Of a stretch of DNA of 7,212 nucleotides, positions 6,887 through 7,212 are shown piece by piece. Within the stretch, counting starts at the first letter, position 1. Each line of letters starts with the position of its first letter. Origin of the DNA: an uncultured Megasphaera sp. Lineage in GTDB: Bacteria > Bacillota > Negativicutes > Veillonellales > Megasphaeraceae. The notes beneath the pieces are model-generated. The model searched no databases. It worked only from the letters and a program-made list of their open reading frames with translations, and was not told where the DNA came from. Both the position numbers and the translations under genes were made by a program. The stretch spans positions 1-7,212 of the forward strand of contig NZ_CATWFF010000104.1 of the NCBI RefSeq assembly GCF_958350005.1. The letters run 5' to 3'.

Positions 6887-7171
6887 ATGGCAAAGATGAG
6901 TGTAGATGACAAGCTCGGCGTAGTAAAATTTGTGACCGATGAACATGAATCGCATATTGAAATAAATGAAGACTATCATGATGAAGCAGAAATCAGAAGA
7001 CTCGTCATGGCATGTCCGGCTGAATTATACAAGTATACAGACGGCAAACTGGTCTTTAATCATGAAGGATGCCTGGAATGTGGTACATGCCGCGTTATTT
7101 CCATTGGCAAAGGCGTTAAAAGCTGGACCCATCCCAAAGGAGCAATGGGCGTAGAATACCATCACGGTTAA
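6887..7171 (+). CDS. fixX: FixX ferredoxin-like subunit of the FixCX complex
   Basis: This 94-residue protein matches the FixX family along its whole length, including the ends. It opens with the DDKLGVVKF segment and carries ACPAELYK with C43, then GCLECGTCR with C62, C65 and C68. It closes with the WTHPKGAMGVEYHHG tail, comparable to the E. coli FixX C-terminus. Exactly four cysteines are present, fitting one [4Fe-4S] cluster, which relays electrons between the FixC flavin and quinone. GGGAGG at 6872-6877, within the end of fixC, sits nine bases before the ATG at 6887. The fixC stop is 1 nt upstream, so the two are translated together. An in-frame start at 6857 inside fixC is not credible. 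Confidence 0.93.
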   Translation: MAKMSVDDKLGVVKFVTDEHESHIEINEDYHDEAEIRRLVMACPAELYKYTDGKLVFNHEGCLECGTCRVISIGKGVKSWTHPKGAMGVEYHHG

Positions 7172-7201
7172 TTTGCAAGAATCTGCAGAGGAAAGTGACG
7201 T

Positions 7202-7212
7202 ATGTATATATG
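7202..7212 (+). CDS. Possible start of a further gene, cut by the window end
   Basis: An ATG at 7202 is preceded by AGAGGAAAG at 7187-7195, a plausible Shine-Dalgarno region. The gap after fixX is 30 nt, as expected for another operon member. Only three codons and two bases are visible, so nothing can be said about the product, and the start itself is uncertain. Confidence 0.3.

Noticed and set aside
7172..7201. Possible terminator after fixX
   Set aside because: Only the short CTGCAG palindrome is visible, with no stem-loop and T-run; a ribosome binding site for a further gene explains the region better.

Overview
The window is a gene-dense, single-strand (+) stretch of seven complete genes and possibly the first codons of an eighth. 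Its theme is anaerobic electron transfer into the menaquinone pool. Base composition is near balanced. The fused lactate-oxidation subunit, quinone-biosynthesis genes and FixCX in one block suggest an anaerobic, lactate-using bacterium. A Negativicutes member (Megasphaera/Veillonella type) or another anaerobic Bacillota is my best guess. This placement is inference from gene content and general protein character only, with no search run.

Layout: (1) Positions 1-64 are a leader with a weak promoter-like pair and a 15-nt palindrome. (2) Positions 65-2785 hold two genes of the LUD-type lactate utilisation system: a short LutC/LldG-like protein, and a 719-residue protein in which the iron-sulfur LutB-like part is fused to the cysteine-rich LutA-like part (LdhH type). 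(3) Positions 2826-5480 hold three tightly packed genes for the last steps of menaquinone synthesis: a long-chain polyprenyl diphosphate synthase, the DHNA prenyltransferase MenA, and the methyltransferase MenG/UbiE. Junctions are 1 nt apart or overlap by 1 nt. (4) Positions 5481-5589 are a 109-nt gap with a possible promoter and a small hairpin. (5) Positions 5590-7171 hold fixC and fixX, encoding an ETF:quinone oxidoreductase-type flavoprotein and its ferredoxin partner. (6) Positions 7172-7212 may carry the ribosome binding site and start of another gene.

How the parts may work together: lactate oxidation by LutC/LdhH yields pyruvate and electrons. The middle genes build the menaquinone acceptor. 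FixCX would pass electrons between an electron-transfer flavoprotein and the same quinone. FixA and FixB are not in the window, so the ETF partner must be elsewhere or outside the boundaries. I see no convincing rho-independent terminator between genes, so read-through across the block is plausible. I saw no RNA gene, insertion sequence, CRISPR array or pseudogene.
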